A stretch of 64,000 nt of DNA from Fluctibacter corallii (GTDB lineage: Bacteria; Pseudomonadota; Gammaproteobacteria; Enterobacterales; Alteromonadaceae): the NCBI RefSeq assembly GCF_025751585.1, contig NZ_JAOWKX010000004.1, positions 62,001 through 126,000 of the forward strand. The letters are read 5' to 3'. The position numbers and the translations under genes are program-made. Shown piece after piece: positions 46,215 through 55,902 of this stretch (positions are counted from its first letter, which is position 1; the number at the start of each line of letters is the position of its first letter). Under the pieces are notes generated by a model. It saw only the letters and a program-made list of their open reading frames with translations. It searched no databases and was not told where the DNA came from.

Positions 46215-47933
46215 ATGCAAAGCACAGGTGTGGCGAACGCGTTAGATTACGCAAATTGGATGGTAGTGTCTGCAATGGCCTTGGTATTAATTGGGTGTTC
46301 CGGTAGCTCGCTTGAGAGCGAAGACGATACACCTACGCCGAAGGTAGTCGTGCAAATTGGTACACCTGCGACGGTGAACGAAGGTGCGCTGGTGGCCCTA
46401 ACAGGTGAAGCCGTGGGGCAAACCAGCGATCTTACTTATAGCTGGAGTGTCGCACCTGATATTCCCATTACTCATGAAGATACCACGACGGCCACCGCCA
46501 GTTTTCAAGCTCCTGAAACTACCACACCGTTAACCTATACATTCTCTTTAATTGCTACCGATGGCGAAGGCAATCAAGGCTCTGATGCTAAGGTGATTAC
46601 GGTTCAACCCGTAAATGAGCCGCCGATTGCGGTAATTAGTGTAATACGGCCAACAGATGTGTCTAACCTCACGTTTCCTGCGGGCATTGAAGTGGTACTA
46701 GACGCGCGCTCCAGTAACGACACTGACGCTCAAGGTGAGTCTACATTGGTGAGCTGGCGTTGGGAGCAAACTGCGGGAACAAACGTGCTGTCTGGCGTGA
46801 GTAAAGACGGGGAAAGTATTGCATTTACCACTCCGATTGCACAAGACAATCAAACGCTGGCATTTTCATTAACGGTGACCGACAAAGAAGGCGGAACGGG
46901 TGAAGCAACGTTAGCTATTACTGTACTGAGCGAGAGCAATACCGTGCCAACCGTGAATGCGGGTGTGTCGCATACCGTGCATGCTGGAGAAGATATTTTG
47001 TTATTGGGAGAGGCACAAACCACGATTCCGAACGCTCGCCCTTTAACTTATAACTGGCTGAATGATTCCGAATTGCAGCCCGCCATTCAACAGGCAAACG
47101 CGTTACAGACCTTTGCCATTGCACCGCAGGTAACGTCAACGCAAACGGTTACCTTTACACTGGAAGTCACCGATGCGTTTGGCAACAAAGTAGACGATAG
47201 TGTAACCGTAACGGTTAAGCCTTTCCCGCTCTCTCCGTTGAATGATACAGGGTCGCTAATTCAGGCGACTGAACAAACGAATAGCAACGATTTTGAAGCC
47301 GATTATCCGGGACAAGATGCACATCGCGGCCATGATGCGGTTGCACGAAATAATGCCGCAGAAAAAGCAGGGACGGGCAGTAACGGATTTGATTTTACCC
47401 GATTGGACGCCCTTGGTGATCAGGTAGACGATTTAACTCAAAGCTGGTCATGTGTGCGCGACAACATTACGGGATTGGTATGGGAAGTGAAAACGGTTGG
47501 TTCTGGACTGCATGCCAGACAACATAGCTACACGTGGTACTTCGAGAACGATAACGGCGGTAGTGCGGGTACGCAATCCTCAGCTGCTGCGTCATGTTCT
47601 ATCACGCCGTGTAATACGACGGCATTCGTTAGCGAAGTGAATCGCGTAGGGTTATGCAATTTTAATGACTGGCGTTTGCCGACCCATCGAGAATTATTGT
47701 CGTTGGTTCATTACGGTCGCACGTCACGTCCGTACATTGATGTCAGTATGTTTCCGAGCATCGATCCATTCAGTGTGGGGACGCTGTGGTACTGGACATC
47801 AGTATCTAGCGTAGATGGCGCGTCAATTGGCGATGCCATTAATGCGTGGGCGATTGATTTTTCCAGTGCGAACGACAACTTTCTACAAAAAAGCACGCCA
47901 GCCAGAGTCATGCTAGTAAGAGGGGGACGCTAA
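46215..47933 (+). CDS. Lipoprotein with Ig-like/PKD domains and C-terminal DUF1566 domain
   Basis: A 572-residue lipoprotein. ATG 46215 follows AGAGG; the lipobox is LIGC near residue 28, unusually far in because of a 15-residue polar lead. Three Ig/PKD-like domains follow (about 45-345) with LTYSWSV, SWRWEQTAG and LTYNWLND. Then the DUF1566 (fibrobacter-type) domain (about 365-570): DNITGLVWEV, NFNDWRLPTHREL, and WYWTSVSS. Such domains are lectin-like or carbohydrate-associated. The stop is directly followed by a second DUF1566 gene. Confidence 0.82.
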   Translation: MQSTGVANALDYANWMVVSAMALVLIGCSGSSLESEDDTPTPKVVVQIGTPATVNEGALVALTGEAVGQTSDLTYSWSVAPDIPITHEDTTTATASFQAPETTTPLTYTFSLIATDGEGNQGSDAKVITVQPVNEPPIAVISVIRPTDVSNLTFPAGIEVVLDARSSNDTDAQGESTLVSWRWEQTAGTNVLSGVSKDGESIAFTTPIAQDNQTLAFSLTVTDKEGGTGEATLAITVLSESNTVPTVNAGVSHTVHAGEDILLLGEAQTTIPNARPLTYNWLNDSELQPAIQQANALQTFAIAPQVTSTQTVTFTLEVTDAFGNKVDDSVTVTVKPFPLSPLNDTGSLIQATEQTNSNDFEADYPGQDAHRGHDAVARNNAAEKAGTGSNGFDFTRLDALGDQVDDLTQSWSCVRDNITGLVWEVKTVGSGLHARQHSYTWYFENDNGGSAGTQSSAAASCSITPCNTTAFVSEVNRVGLCNFNDWRLPTHRELLSLVHYGRTSRPYIDVSMFPSIDPFSVGTLWYWTSVSSVDGASIGDAINAWAIDFSSANDNFLQKSTPARVMLVRGGR

Positions 47934-48434
47934 ATGAAAGTGCTGATTATATTCTTAGGCTTAACTGCGTTTACTGCGTTAGCACAAAACTGTAACACTG
48001 ATGTGCCAAATACAGCCCCAACCAGTCGGTTTAATGTCGGTGCTGATGGCACGGTGACCGATAATTTGCACAAACTGATGTGGATGCAATGTAGCTTGGG
48101 ACAAACGTGGGATGGCAGTGACTGCGTGGGCGATGCCGATGAGTTAACTTGGCAACAAGCCTTGAAAACGGCGCACGGATACAGTTTTGCGAATAAAACA
48201 GGATGGCGACTGCCCAATATTAAAGAACTGGAAACGCTTGTTGAGCGTCGATGCGAGCGTCCTGCGTTGAATGAAACCGTATTTCCGTCTTCACAGTCTG
48301 ATGATTACTGGACATCAACACCCGTCGCCACCGATCCCGTTAGGGCGTGGGCCATTGCCTTTTTTAATGGCAGTAATACCGCGAGAACCAAGCAGGCCTT
48401 CTTATTTACGCGGTTAGTTAGAAACGCCAATTAA
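47934..48434 (+). CDS. Exported DUF1566 protein
   Basis: A 166-residue protein with a signal peptide (to LAQN). It contains a compact DUF1566 domain: GTVTDNLHKLMWMQCSLGQ, TGWRLPNIKELETLVERRC and DYWTSTPVA. It begins the base after the upstream gene's stop (TAA-ATG), so the two are translationally coupled and likely work together at the cell surface. The role is unknown. Confidence 0.85.
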   Translation: MKVLIIFLGLTAFTALAQNCNTDVPNTAPTSRFNVGADGTVTDNLHKLMWMQCSLGQTWDGSDCVGDADELTWQQALKTAHGYSFANKTGWRLPNIKELETLVERRCERPALNETVFPSSQSDDYWTSTPVATDPVRAWAIAFFNGSNTARTKQAFLFTRLVRNAN

Positions 48435-48523
48435 CTGAATTAATGGCTTAATTATCTGAAGGTACTTTCTATCCTAGACGATTACGTTCAAAATAGTCTT
48501 AGTGATTGAAATAAGAGAGATGC

Positions 48524-49315
48524 ATGTTTCGGAGCCTTTTTACACTGCTGCTTTGCCTTGTAAGCATCAATGCAGCAGCTGATCTTAAGTGTAATGTTGA
48601 CTTAAAATACGGGTTGGTGGTCAATGATGACCATATTCGTGTGATTGATGAAACCCGCACGGTATACCAGATAAACAACAGGCAACAGCTAATTGTTCAA
48701 GGTGAGTGGATTCAGCTTGATCCGCGTCAACAAGCCGATTTAGAAAGCTTTGCTGAGGGTATTCATTATGTGGTACCCAAAATGATTATTTTGGCCTCAG
48801 AAGGCGTTGAGCTGGCTGTTGATACAATCGAACATGTGTATGTTGGTTTAGTGGGTACTGAGCACAATAGTTACGCCAAGATACAACGCTCTTTAGAGCG
48901 GGTTGAAAAACGGATTAAAGAACGGTTTATTCATGCCAGCGATAACTATTATATCGGCCCAGGCAAGTTAGAAAACGTCGATGATTTGGTCGACAAAGAG
49001 CTAGAAGAGCAGCTTGAACAGGCTATCAATACCTCTTTGGGCGGCGTGTTATCTGCTATTGGCGGGCTTGCTAGTGACGGCACAGCTGAACAAGAGCAAC
49101 GTATTGAAGCGTTAACGGAACGTCTGGAATCAGTGGGACAAGAAATAGAACGTCACGTGGGAACCAAAGCTGAAAAGCTTCGTCACAAAGCCAAGTGGTT
49201 TTGCAATAAAATGCATTATCTCGATAGGGTGGAAGACAACCTCAGAGATAAAGTGCCTGAAATGAAAAAGTTCAACGTGATACGCTCTGGCAAGCAAGCC
49301 CAGCTAACACGCTAA
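48524..49315 (+). CDS. yggN: YggN-like (DUF2884) exported protein
   Basis: A 263-residue protein with a signal peptide (SINAAAD). It matches DUF2884/YggN: CNVDLKYGLVVNDDHIRVID, LIVQGEWIQLD and a helical C-terminal half with SLGGVLSAIGGLASDG. E. coli YggN lies near hemW and rdgB, as here, which supports the name. The function is unknown; it is predicted periplasmic. Confidence 0.85.
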   Translation: MFRSLFTLLLCLVSINAAADLKCNVDLKYGLVVNDDHIRVIDETRTVYQINNRQQLIVQGEWIQLDPRQQADLESFAEGIHYVVPKMIILASEGVELAVDTIEHVYVGLVGTEHNSYAKIQRSLERVEKRIKERFIHASDNYYIGPGKLENVDDLVDKELEEQLEQAINTSLGGVLSAIGGLASDGTAEQEQRIEALTERLESVGQEIERHVGTKAEKLRHKAKWFCNKMHYLDRVEDNLRDKVPEMKKFNVIRSGKQAQLTR

Positions 49316-49331
49316 GCAGCCGTTTACGGCG

Positions 49332-49362
49332 AATTCGCTAGCTCAACGCTGGCTAGCGAATT
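49332..49362. terminator. Long hairpin between convergent yggN and hemW
   Basis: AATTCGCTAGC and GCTAGCGAATT form an 11-bp perfect stem with a 9-nt loop in the short gap between two convergent genes. It can serve both. Confidence 0.6.
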
Positions 49363-49364
49363 AA

Positions 49365-50504
49365 CTACACCATCATTTCCAACAAGCTGTTCAGGTAACG
49401 GCGTCCCAGTGGCGTCACTTGCCAGCTTTGGTTATTTTCAACTATCAAGCCTTTATTCATAGCCATATTCAGATTATGTTGCGTCTCGGCGGGCAAGGGG
49501 ATGCCAGTTAGTGCTTCAAAGTCATCTTTGGGGCACGCTTCAACGAGTCGGAATCGATTCATAAAGAATTCAAATGGCAGTTCGTCTTCACCCACAACAT
49601 GTTGTCTGTCGGTGTAGTCACGGGTTAAATCCATATAGCCCTTAGGGTGCTTTACTTTTACTGTGCGTATGATTTTTCCAGTGTTAGTGTCGGTGATTTT
49701 CCCATGTGCGCCGCAACCAATGCCCAAGTAGTCACCAAAGCGCCAGTAATTCAGATTGTGTTGGCACTGGTGCCCCGGCTGACTGTAAGCCGATATTTCA
49801 TATTGCTGATAACCCGCCTCCATCAAAGCTGCATGGCCTTTTTCCTGAATGTCCCACAAAATGTCGTCTTCTGGCAGCTTTGGCGGTTTAGAGTGAAACT
49901 GGGTGTTTGGCTCAATTGTGAGTTGATACCAAGACAAATGTGGTGGATGTTGGCGAATAGCCGTGGTTAAATCAAATAATGCATCGTCGATAGACTGATT
50001 GGGCAGACCGTGCATTAAGTCAAGGTTAAAGGTATTCAAGCCCGCTGCGCGCGCGTAATCTGCTGCCTGAATCGCTTGGTTGTCGTTATGAATACGTCCA
50101 AGTTGTTTGAGCTTGTCTAGCTGAAAGCTTTGCACGCCTATTGATATACGGTTCACTCCCGCTTGATAAAAGCCGGTAAAACGTTGGGTTTCAATAGTGC
50201 CGGGATTGGCTTCCATGGTGATCTCAGCATTCGGTGCCAATGCAACGCGCTGCTTTACGCCCTCTAACAATTTTCCCATCGCCTCTTCTGAGAACAAGCT
50301 AGGCGTACCGCCACCAATAAAAATAGAGGTGACCGGTCTGTCTCCCGTCAAGTTAGCATCTGACTCCAAATCTGACAGCAAGTGAGCAATGTACTCTTGT
50401 TCAGGCAGCGCCGACTTAAGGCCATGTGAGTTAAAATCACAGTAAGGGCATTTTTGCACGCACCACGGAATGTGAATGTACAAGGCCAAAGGTGGATTAA
50501 TCAA
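49365..50504 (-). CDS. hemW: Radical SAM heme chaperone HemW
   Basis: A 379-residue radical SAM protein of the HemW group (formerly called a coproporphyrinogen oxidase homologue). It has CVQKCPYC (Cys15, Cys19, Cys22), GGGTPSLF and the HemW-type HNLNYW motif. HemW hands heme to target proteins. Its start overlaps rdgB by 8 bp, so they form an operon. Confidence 0.95.
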   Translation of the reverse strand: MINPPLALYIHIPWCVQKCPYCDFNSHGLKSALPEQEYIAHLLSDLESDANLTGDRPVTSIFIGGGTPSLFSEEAMGKLLEGVKQRVALAPNAEITMEANPGTIETQRFTGFYQAGVNRISIGVQSFQLDKLKQLGRIHNDNQAIQAADYARAAGLNTFNLDLMHGLPNQSIDDALFDLTTAIRQHPPHLSWYQLTIEPNTQFHSKPPKLPEDDILWDIQEKGHAALMEAGYQQYEISAYSQPGHQCQHNLNYWRFGDYLGIGCGAHGKITDTNTGKIIRTVKVKHPKGYMDLTRDYTDRQHVVGEDELPFEFFMNRFRLVEACPKDDFEALTGIPLPAETQHNLNMAMNKGLIVENNQSWQVTPLGRRYLNSLLEMMV

Positions 50505-51111
50505 ACAGACGCTCCAACTCGGCGGTTAACTGGCGAAGAGCCTGCCCGCGATGACTCACCTGTGCTTTTTCTTCTTTGCTTAATTGCGCGGCCGTTTTGC
50601 TCAGTGCTGGCGCAAAAAATACTGGGTCATACCCAAAGCCTTCATCGCCACTACGAGTCAGTGCAATGTCGCCGTGCCATTCACCCAAGCAAATAATGGG
50701 CAGAGGATCATCGGCATGGCGCATAAATACCAAACAGCAAATAAAACGGGCGCTGCGCTTAGACTCACCATCAAGTTCACGTAATAACTTGTCGATGTTT
50801 TGGGCATCGTTCGCGTTTTCACCGGCATACCGAGCAGAGTAAATCCCCGGTGCGCCGCCTAAGGCGTCGACAGCCAATCCAGAGTCGTCAGCGATGGCGG
50901 GCAACCCCGTGAGTTTAGCGGCATGCCGAGCCTTGATTATGGCGTTTTCTACAAAGGTGGTGCCTGTTTCCGGTACGTCGGGAACATTAAATTGGCTTTG
51001 CGGAACCACGTCAACATTCATGGCCCCTAGCATTTGTGCAAGCTCTTTCACTTTGCCTTGATTGCCCGTGGCGAGTACCACTTTGTCGAGTTTGAATTTA
51101 GCGCCTTGCAT
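50497..51111 (-). CDS. rdgB: XTP/dITP diphosphatase RdgB
   Basis: A 204-residue house-cleaning pyrophosphatase that removes ITP, dITP and XTP from the nucleotide pool. It has [14 protein letters not shown] at the start, [24 protein letters not shown] and GFGYDPVFF. It is in the operon srmB-rdgB-hemW, overlapping hemW by 8 bp. Confidence 0.96.
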   Translation of the reverse strand: MQGAKFKLDKVVLATGNQGKVKELAQMLGAMNVDVVPQSQFNVPDVPETGTTFVENAIIKARHAAKLTGLPAIADDSGLAVDALGGAPGIYSARYAGENANDAQNIDKLLRELDGESKRSARFICCLVFMRHADDPLPIICLGEWHGDIALTRSGDEGFGYDPVFFAPALSKTAAQLSKEEKAQVSHRGQALRQLTAELERLFD

Positions 51112-51120
51112 GAATGACCT

Positions 51121-52371
51121 CTATTTTTTCTTTTTGGCAGACGGCGACTTTTTCTTTCCGCTGCTCTTCGCTTTTTTGCCTGTTTTGTCTTTGTTTTTGA
51201 CTTTCTTTTTCTTCACCGGCACTTTGGCTTCTTTGTTTTGAGGTTTCAGGCCATCGATCACACGGCGTTTAAGGCGCTGTTCTGTGTAGCGTTCAATCTT
51301 GGCAAGAATGCCCATATCATGCGCTTCTGCAATGGATATGGCTGTGCCTTTGCGTCCTGCTCGGCCTGTGCGGCCGATGCGGTGAACATAGATATCCGCA
51401 GTACGAGGCAGATCGTAATTAATCACATGGGTGACATGCTCAATGTCAAGCCCTCTGGCTGCCACATCGGTAGCCAATAAAATGTTAATTTCACCTGATT
51501 TAAAGCGCGCCAACGCTGCGATGCGCTTATCTTGTGGCATTTCGCCCTGTAGCCAGCACACCATAATGCCGTCGCGCTCAAGCAATTGCTTCAATTCGTT
51601 TAGTCGATCGCGGGTTTTTACAAAGACGACAGTCGTCTCAGCCTGCTCAGTCAAAATGTGTTTGAGTAGCGCATATTTATGGTTGGCATTGTCGGCTAAA
51701 TGCACCCACTGAAGAATTTTACTACGTTCTTTACGGCTTGGGTTGGCCTCGACTTTTTCTGGCTCATTTAAGATGTTGCGGCTGAATTTTTCAATGCCAT
51801 CGCCTTCCAACGTTGCCGAAAAGAGCATGCTTTGCTTACGCCAGCGTGCCTCCGAGGCAATTTGATTGACAACTGCGCCAAACCCCATGTCGAGCATGCG
51901 GTCGGCTTCATCAAGAATTAAGCTTTCGATTTCACGACAGTCAAAGCGTTCTTGCGTGATATGTTCAAGCAACCGTCCCGGCGTGGCGACCAAAATATCA
52001 AGGTTCTTATCGAGTGTGTCGTGGTCTGTACCATAATTGATACCCCCTGTGATCACACCGCAGACTAGTTTAGTGTGACGAGAAATAGCGACCGCTTGCT
52101 CATACACTTGCAGCGCTAGCTCGCGGGTAGGCGTAAGAATAAGCACGCGGCACGCACCAGGATCGCGGCGCGGATAGTCCATAAGAAACTGGCAAGCGGG
52201 CAGTAAGAATGCTGCTGTTTTACCTGTGCCGGTTGGGGCAGAGGCGAGAATATCTTTTCCATCCATTGCATGGGGAATTACATCTGCCTGAATGCTGGTT
52301 GGTTGGGTAAATCCCATTTCATGCACAGCGCGGCATAATTTTGAATCGAGCTCTAGTTCTTCGAACGTCAT
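51121..52371 (-). CDS. srmB: ATP-dependent RNA helicase SrmB
   Basis: A 416-residue DEAD-box helicase that helps build the large ribosomal subunit. Motifs are APTGTGKT (45-52), PTRELALQ, DEAD (154-157), SAT, and HRIGRTGRAG. The tail (about 378-416) is very lysine-rich and likely binds RNA. It is 9 bp from rdgB. The identification as SrmB rather than RhlE or DeaD rests on the start, length and tail. Confidence 0.9.
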   Translation of the reverse strand: MTFEELELDSKLCRAVHEMGFTQPTSIQADVIPHAMDGKDILASAPTGTGKTAAFLLPACQFLMDYPRRDPGACRVLILTPTRELALQVYEQAVAISRHTKLVCGVITGGINYGTDHDTLDKNLDILVATPGRLLEHITQERFDCREIESLILDEADRMLDMGFGAVVNQIASEARWRKQSMLFSATLEGDGIEKFSRNILNEPEKVEANPSRKERSKILQWVHLADNANHKYALLKHILTEQAETTVVFVKTRDRLNELKQLLERDGIMVCWLQGEMPQDKRIAALARFKSGEINILLATDVAARGLDIEHVTHVINYDLPRTADIYVHRIGRTGRAGRKGTAISIAEAHDMGILAKIERYTEQRLKRRVIDGLKPQNKEAKVPVKKKKVKNKDKTGKKAKSSGKKKSPSAKKKK

Positions 52372-52446
52372 AGTGTTATTACCTGTAATACCTGTAGGTA
52401 TAAATTGTCGCGCATTATCCTTTAAACCGCGGGTTGAGTAAATTGA

Positions 52447-53691
52447 TTACGCGGCCCTTTGGGATTTCACCTCTGCAATGGCACGTATTCGGCGCGTATC
52501 CAGCTCATCTTTTATGCCTTTACCGCTAAACCCGTCTGCAATGATAGCTTGAACGTCGATGGCATTGGCAGCCGCAAGGGCCTGTTCTACATACTCTTTT
52601 TGCGTATAAGCATCTTGCTCAAAGCCCGTTCGGCCTCGGGCGTCAGCTTTGCATGCAGTTAACATAGCAGAGAAACGCTCTGGCCGACGCCATACGTCAC
52701 ATTGATTAAAGACTTTTAACAGCGTAGCGGGTTTTAATTCGAATGCGCGGTGAATGTGTCCGTGAAACTCACTGGTTAAGCGCGCTAAATGCTGGGCTGA
52801 ATTCGGCACTTTTAGGCGTTCACACAACGCGTCGATAGCAGTTAGTCCAGCTTTTTCGTGTCCATGATGAGAAGGCCACTTTTCTGGTGGTGTTAGGGCT
52901 TTGCCTAGGTCATGGGTTAAGGCTGCAAAACGCACATCTATATCGTCACTAAGTTGCACAGCTTGTGCAAGTACCATCATCGTATGTACGCCAGTGTCGA
53001 TTTCAGGGTGCCATTTTGCAGGATTAGGCACGCCCCATAATGCATCTAATTCAGGGAACCAATACCTTAATCCTCCGCAGGCTCTGAGGGTTTCAAAGTA
53101 TACCTCGGGATGATCTTCTAAGAGGCTTTTCGCGGTTTCCTGCCACACGCGCTCGGCAGAGAGGTCATTCAATTCTCCGCCTTCACACATGTGTTTCATC
53201 AAGGCAAGGGTATCTGCATGAATGGTAAAGCCGTATTGGTGATAGCGAGCAGCAAAACGTGCGACACGTAATACGCGCAGCGGATCTTCAATAAATGCAT
53301 CTGACACGTGGCGCAATACTCGCTGTTCGAGGTCGGCTTTGCCACCATATGGGTCTACCAATGTGCCGTCGGGTGCTTGTGCGATGGCATTAATGGTTAA
53401 ATCTCTGCGCAACAGATCTTGCTCAAGTGTTACGTCGGTATCGGCATGGCACTCAAACCCAGTATATCCTCGACCTTGTTTACGCTCTGTTCGCGCCAAT
53501 GCATGTTCTTCGCGGGTGTCAGGGTGCAAGAAAACCGGAAAATCGCTGCCCACGCGAATGTATCCCTTAGAGAGCATTTCGTCTTCTGTTGTGCCGACTA
53601 CAACCCAGTCGCGGTCTTTTACTGTGCGGCCAAGCAGGGTGTCGCGCACTGCGCCACCAACCAAATAGGTTTGCATATCGCTGTTACTCAT
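52447..53691 (-). CDS. cca: CCA tRNA nucleotidyltransferase (multifunctional)
   Basis: Adds and repairs the CCA end of tRNAs. From ATG 53691 the protein is 414 residues, close to E. coli Cca (412); an upstream in-frame start at 53817 would add 42 unrelated residues. Motifs: [46 protein letters not shown], and a C-terminal HD domain with [20 protein letters not shown], which marks the multifunctional type with phosphohydrolase activity. ATG 53676 is an equally possible start. Confidence 0.95.
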   Translation of the reverse strand: MSNSDMQTYLVGGAVRDTLLGRTVKDRDWVVVGTTEDEMLSKGYIRVGSDFPVFLHPDTREEHALARTERKQGRGYTGFECHADTDVTLEQDLLRRDLTINAIAQAPDGTLVDPYGGKADLEQRVLRHVSDAFIEDPLRVLRVARFAARYHQYGFTIHADTLALMKHMCEGGELNDLSAERVWQETAKSLLEDHPEVYFETLRACGGLRYWFPELDALWGVPNPAKWHPEIDTGVHTMMVLAQAVQLSDDIDVRFAALTHDLGKALTPPEKWPSHHGHEKAGLTAIDALCERLKVPNSAQHLARLTSEFHGHIHRAFELKPATLLKVFNQCDVWRRPERFSAMLTACKADARGRTGFEQDAYTQKEYVEQALAAANAIDVQAIIADGFSGKGIKDELDTRRIRAIAEVKSQRAA

Positions 53692-53905
53692 TCGATGATC
53701 GTAATGTGAAAGTCCCCTATTTGCATATTGCGCAAACGAGCCGATGTCGTACTTGTTCAGCTTAGGTGACGTTATGTGGGGTAGTTTACCAGAAAATGCA
53801 GGGAAAGAATTTATCAAGGTAATCCTTTGCGGGTTGACTAAATAATGGTAGGTTTAGCGTCGCAAATTTGCATTTATTTTAATTAATAGACTGGTTATAA
53901 GCAGC

Positions 53906-54817
53906 ATGTACCTGAGTTATTTCGGATTATCGGACAATCCGTTTTCTATCGCACCGAATCCTGACTATTTGTATTTGAGTCCTCGTCATAAAGAAGCATT
54001 GGCGCACTTGAGTTTTGGTTTGCGTGAAAGCGGCGGCTTTGTGATGTTAACGGGAGAAGTGGGTACAGGCAAAACCACCGTGTCGCGTAAGTTGTTACAA
54101 CAACTGCCTGATAATACGCAAGTTGCGATGATCTTAAACCCGACGTTGTCGGCGCTAGAATTATTGGCATCGGTGTGTGATGAACTAGGCATTGATTACG
54201 ATGCGTCACACGCTGGGCTTAAATATTACAACGATCTGATTTTATCCCACTTGATGGACAACCATCGTAAACAGCACAACACGGTGCTCATTATCGATGA
54301 AGCCCAGCATTTATTACCCGAGGTTTTAGAGCAACTACGCTTGCTTACCAATTTGGAAACCCATCGCGAAAAACTGTTAAAAGTGGTGTTAATTGGGCAA
54401 CCTGAATTACAACAGTTGCTTAAACGCAATGAGCTTCGCCAGCTCGCCCAACGCATTACAGCACGTTATCATTTGTTGCCGTTGTCAGCGTCAGAAGTTA
54501 AAGCCTATATCCAGCATCGGCTGCAAGTGGCAGGGGGGGACGCCAGTATTTTCACCCACTCGGCATTAAAGCAAGTACACCGTGTTTCAGCTGGGATTCC
54601 TCGGGTGATTAACTTACTTTGTGACAGGGCGCTAACGCTGGCTTTTAGCCGTCAGGATCGGCAAGTAAAACAACATGTTTTTTTGGCGGCGGCAGATCAG
54701 ATCTTAGGTGAAGATGTGATAAAAGATCGTCTCTTGCGCTATCAAACACATTATCTGGCCTTTCTGTTTGTTTGTTCGATTGTGGCGGGTTATTTCGTGG
54801 GGGGCTGGTATGCGTAA
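53906..54817 (+). CDS. gspA: GspA/ExeA-type AAA+ ATPase
   Basis: A 303-residue AAA+ ATPase of the ExeA/GspA group that, with GspB, helps assemble the type II secretion channel in the outer membrane. It starts MYLSYFGLSDNPFSIAPNP, has Walker A GEVGTGKT (50-57) and Walker B LIIDEAQ, and a C-terminal membrane helix (about 283-300). A MshM-like pilus role is the alternative, but the next gene carries a GspB domain. The stop overlaps gspB (ATGCGTAA). Confidence 0.85.
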   Translation: MYLSYFGLSDNPFSIAPNPDYLYLSPRHKEALAHLSFGLRESGGFVMLTGEVGTGKTTVSRKLLQQLPDNTQVAMILNPTLSALELLASVCDELGIDYDASHAGLKYYNDLILSHLMDNHRKQHNTVLIIDEAQHLLPEVLEQLRLLTNLETHREKLLKVVLIGQPELQQLLKRNELRQLAQRITARYHLLPLSASEVKAYIQHRLQVAGGDASIFTHSALKQVHRVSAGIPRVINLLCDRALTLAFSRQDRQVKQHVFLAAADQILGEDVIKDRLLRYQTHYLAFLFVCSIVAGYFVGGWYA

Positions 54818-55886
54818 AGAAATTCCGATTCGCGAGTTGCTACCCGGCATGGTGATCACGCGGGTGCTTGAGCAAAATGGTCCGGTTAATGTTAGAAAAT
54901 CAGGTTTGGTGACCAGCTCAGATATGGTCAGCGGATTAGCCGAAATGGGCGTGTTGACCGTAGAAATTGATTCAGCACAAACCGTGGAAATTGCTGGCGG
55001 AGTGACCGAAAAACCAGCTGAGCGCTCGCGCACCACGCAGTTACTGTCAAGCTCTGATGGCATGAAAGGCAGCCGTGCCGATGCGAATGTTACTTATAAA
55101 ACCGATTCGCATTTGTCTGAGCAATTTAACCGTCGATTGCTCATTCCGTCTTCGCAGACTATTCCCAGTGGATTTTCATACTACTTAAAGCCGGCTGCTA
55201 CGGCATTATTGCTCGCAGTTGGCGGTGTGTGTGTGGGATATAATCTGTCTCAGTTTTCAACATGGGTTACATTGCTCAATGGCCCCGCTTTCACGCAAAC
55301 CGCCGCTCAAATGAATACGCCGACGGTGGTATATTTGCCTGCACCTCAGCAGACGCCGGATACACAATCAGCGTCCACCACTGGTGCGCCAAACCCATCA
55401 CACGTTGAACCACAATCATCAATTACACGACCAGCAGATATAGGCAATATCGCTGAAACCTCTGACAATGATACTGTCACCCAATCAACAGACGACTATG
55501 CGGGTGGTGAAGTAGTTAACGAGCCATCTACAACGGAAATTACGTCGGGCATTTCACCAGATTTATTGAAAAAATTTGAGGCGGCCATTGCCGCAGTAGA
55601 TGACGATAATGTCGCTCCTTTGCCAACAACGAAGATGGCGTCTCCTGATGTGCCACCTATTCATGAGTTGCCTGCGTGGGTATTAACTGATTTACCCAGT
55701 TTATCTTTTTCAGCGCATATGTATGCATCGAATCCGTCTGAGCGTTGGATTTCAGTGAATGGAATGCGATTGAGCGAGGGGGAGTTGATAGCAGATGGAT
55801 TGTACCTGGTGGCGATTGAGCCGCAACATGTGATCTTGGCATTTAAGGGCCATGAGTTCAGTATGAACGCCCTGACAGATTGGTAG
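54810..55886 (+). CDS. gspB: GspB-like protein fused to an N-terminal DUF3391-like domain
   Basis: From ATG 54810 (G6 run 5 nt upstream) the product is 358 residues. Residues 1-58 read like the DUF3391 module of HD-GYP proteins: IRELLPGMVITRVLEQNG, SGLV, MGVLTVEIDSAQ. A helix (127-146) crosses the inner membrane, a low-complexity periplasmic stretch follows, and residues about 285-358 form a GspB C-terminal domain (WVLTDLPSLSFSAHMYASNP, RWISVNGMRLSEG). The N-terminus closely resembles that of the convergent HD-GYP gene downstream. It overlaps gspA by 8 bp. Confidence 0.85.
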   Translation: MRKEIPIRELLPGMVITRVLEQNGPVNVRKSGLVTSSDMVSGLAEMGVLTVEIDSAQTVEIAGGVTEKPAERSRTTQLLSSSDGMKGSRADANVTYKTDSHLSEQFNRRLLIPSSQTIPSGFSYYLKPAATALLLAVGGVCVGYNLSQFSTWVTLLNGPAFTQTAAQMNTPTVVYLPAPQQTPDTQSASTTGAPNPSHVEPQSSITRPADIGNIAETSDNDTVTQSTDDYAGGEVVNEPSTTEITSGISPDLLKKFEAAIAAVDDDNVAPLPTTKMASPDVPPIHELPAWVLTDLPSLSFSAHMYASNPSERWISVNGMRLSEGELIADGLYLVAIEPQHVILAFKGHEFSMNALTDW

Positions 55887-55902
55887 TGAATGTCATCTTA
55901 GA

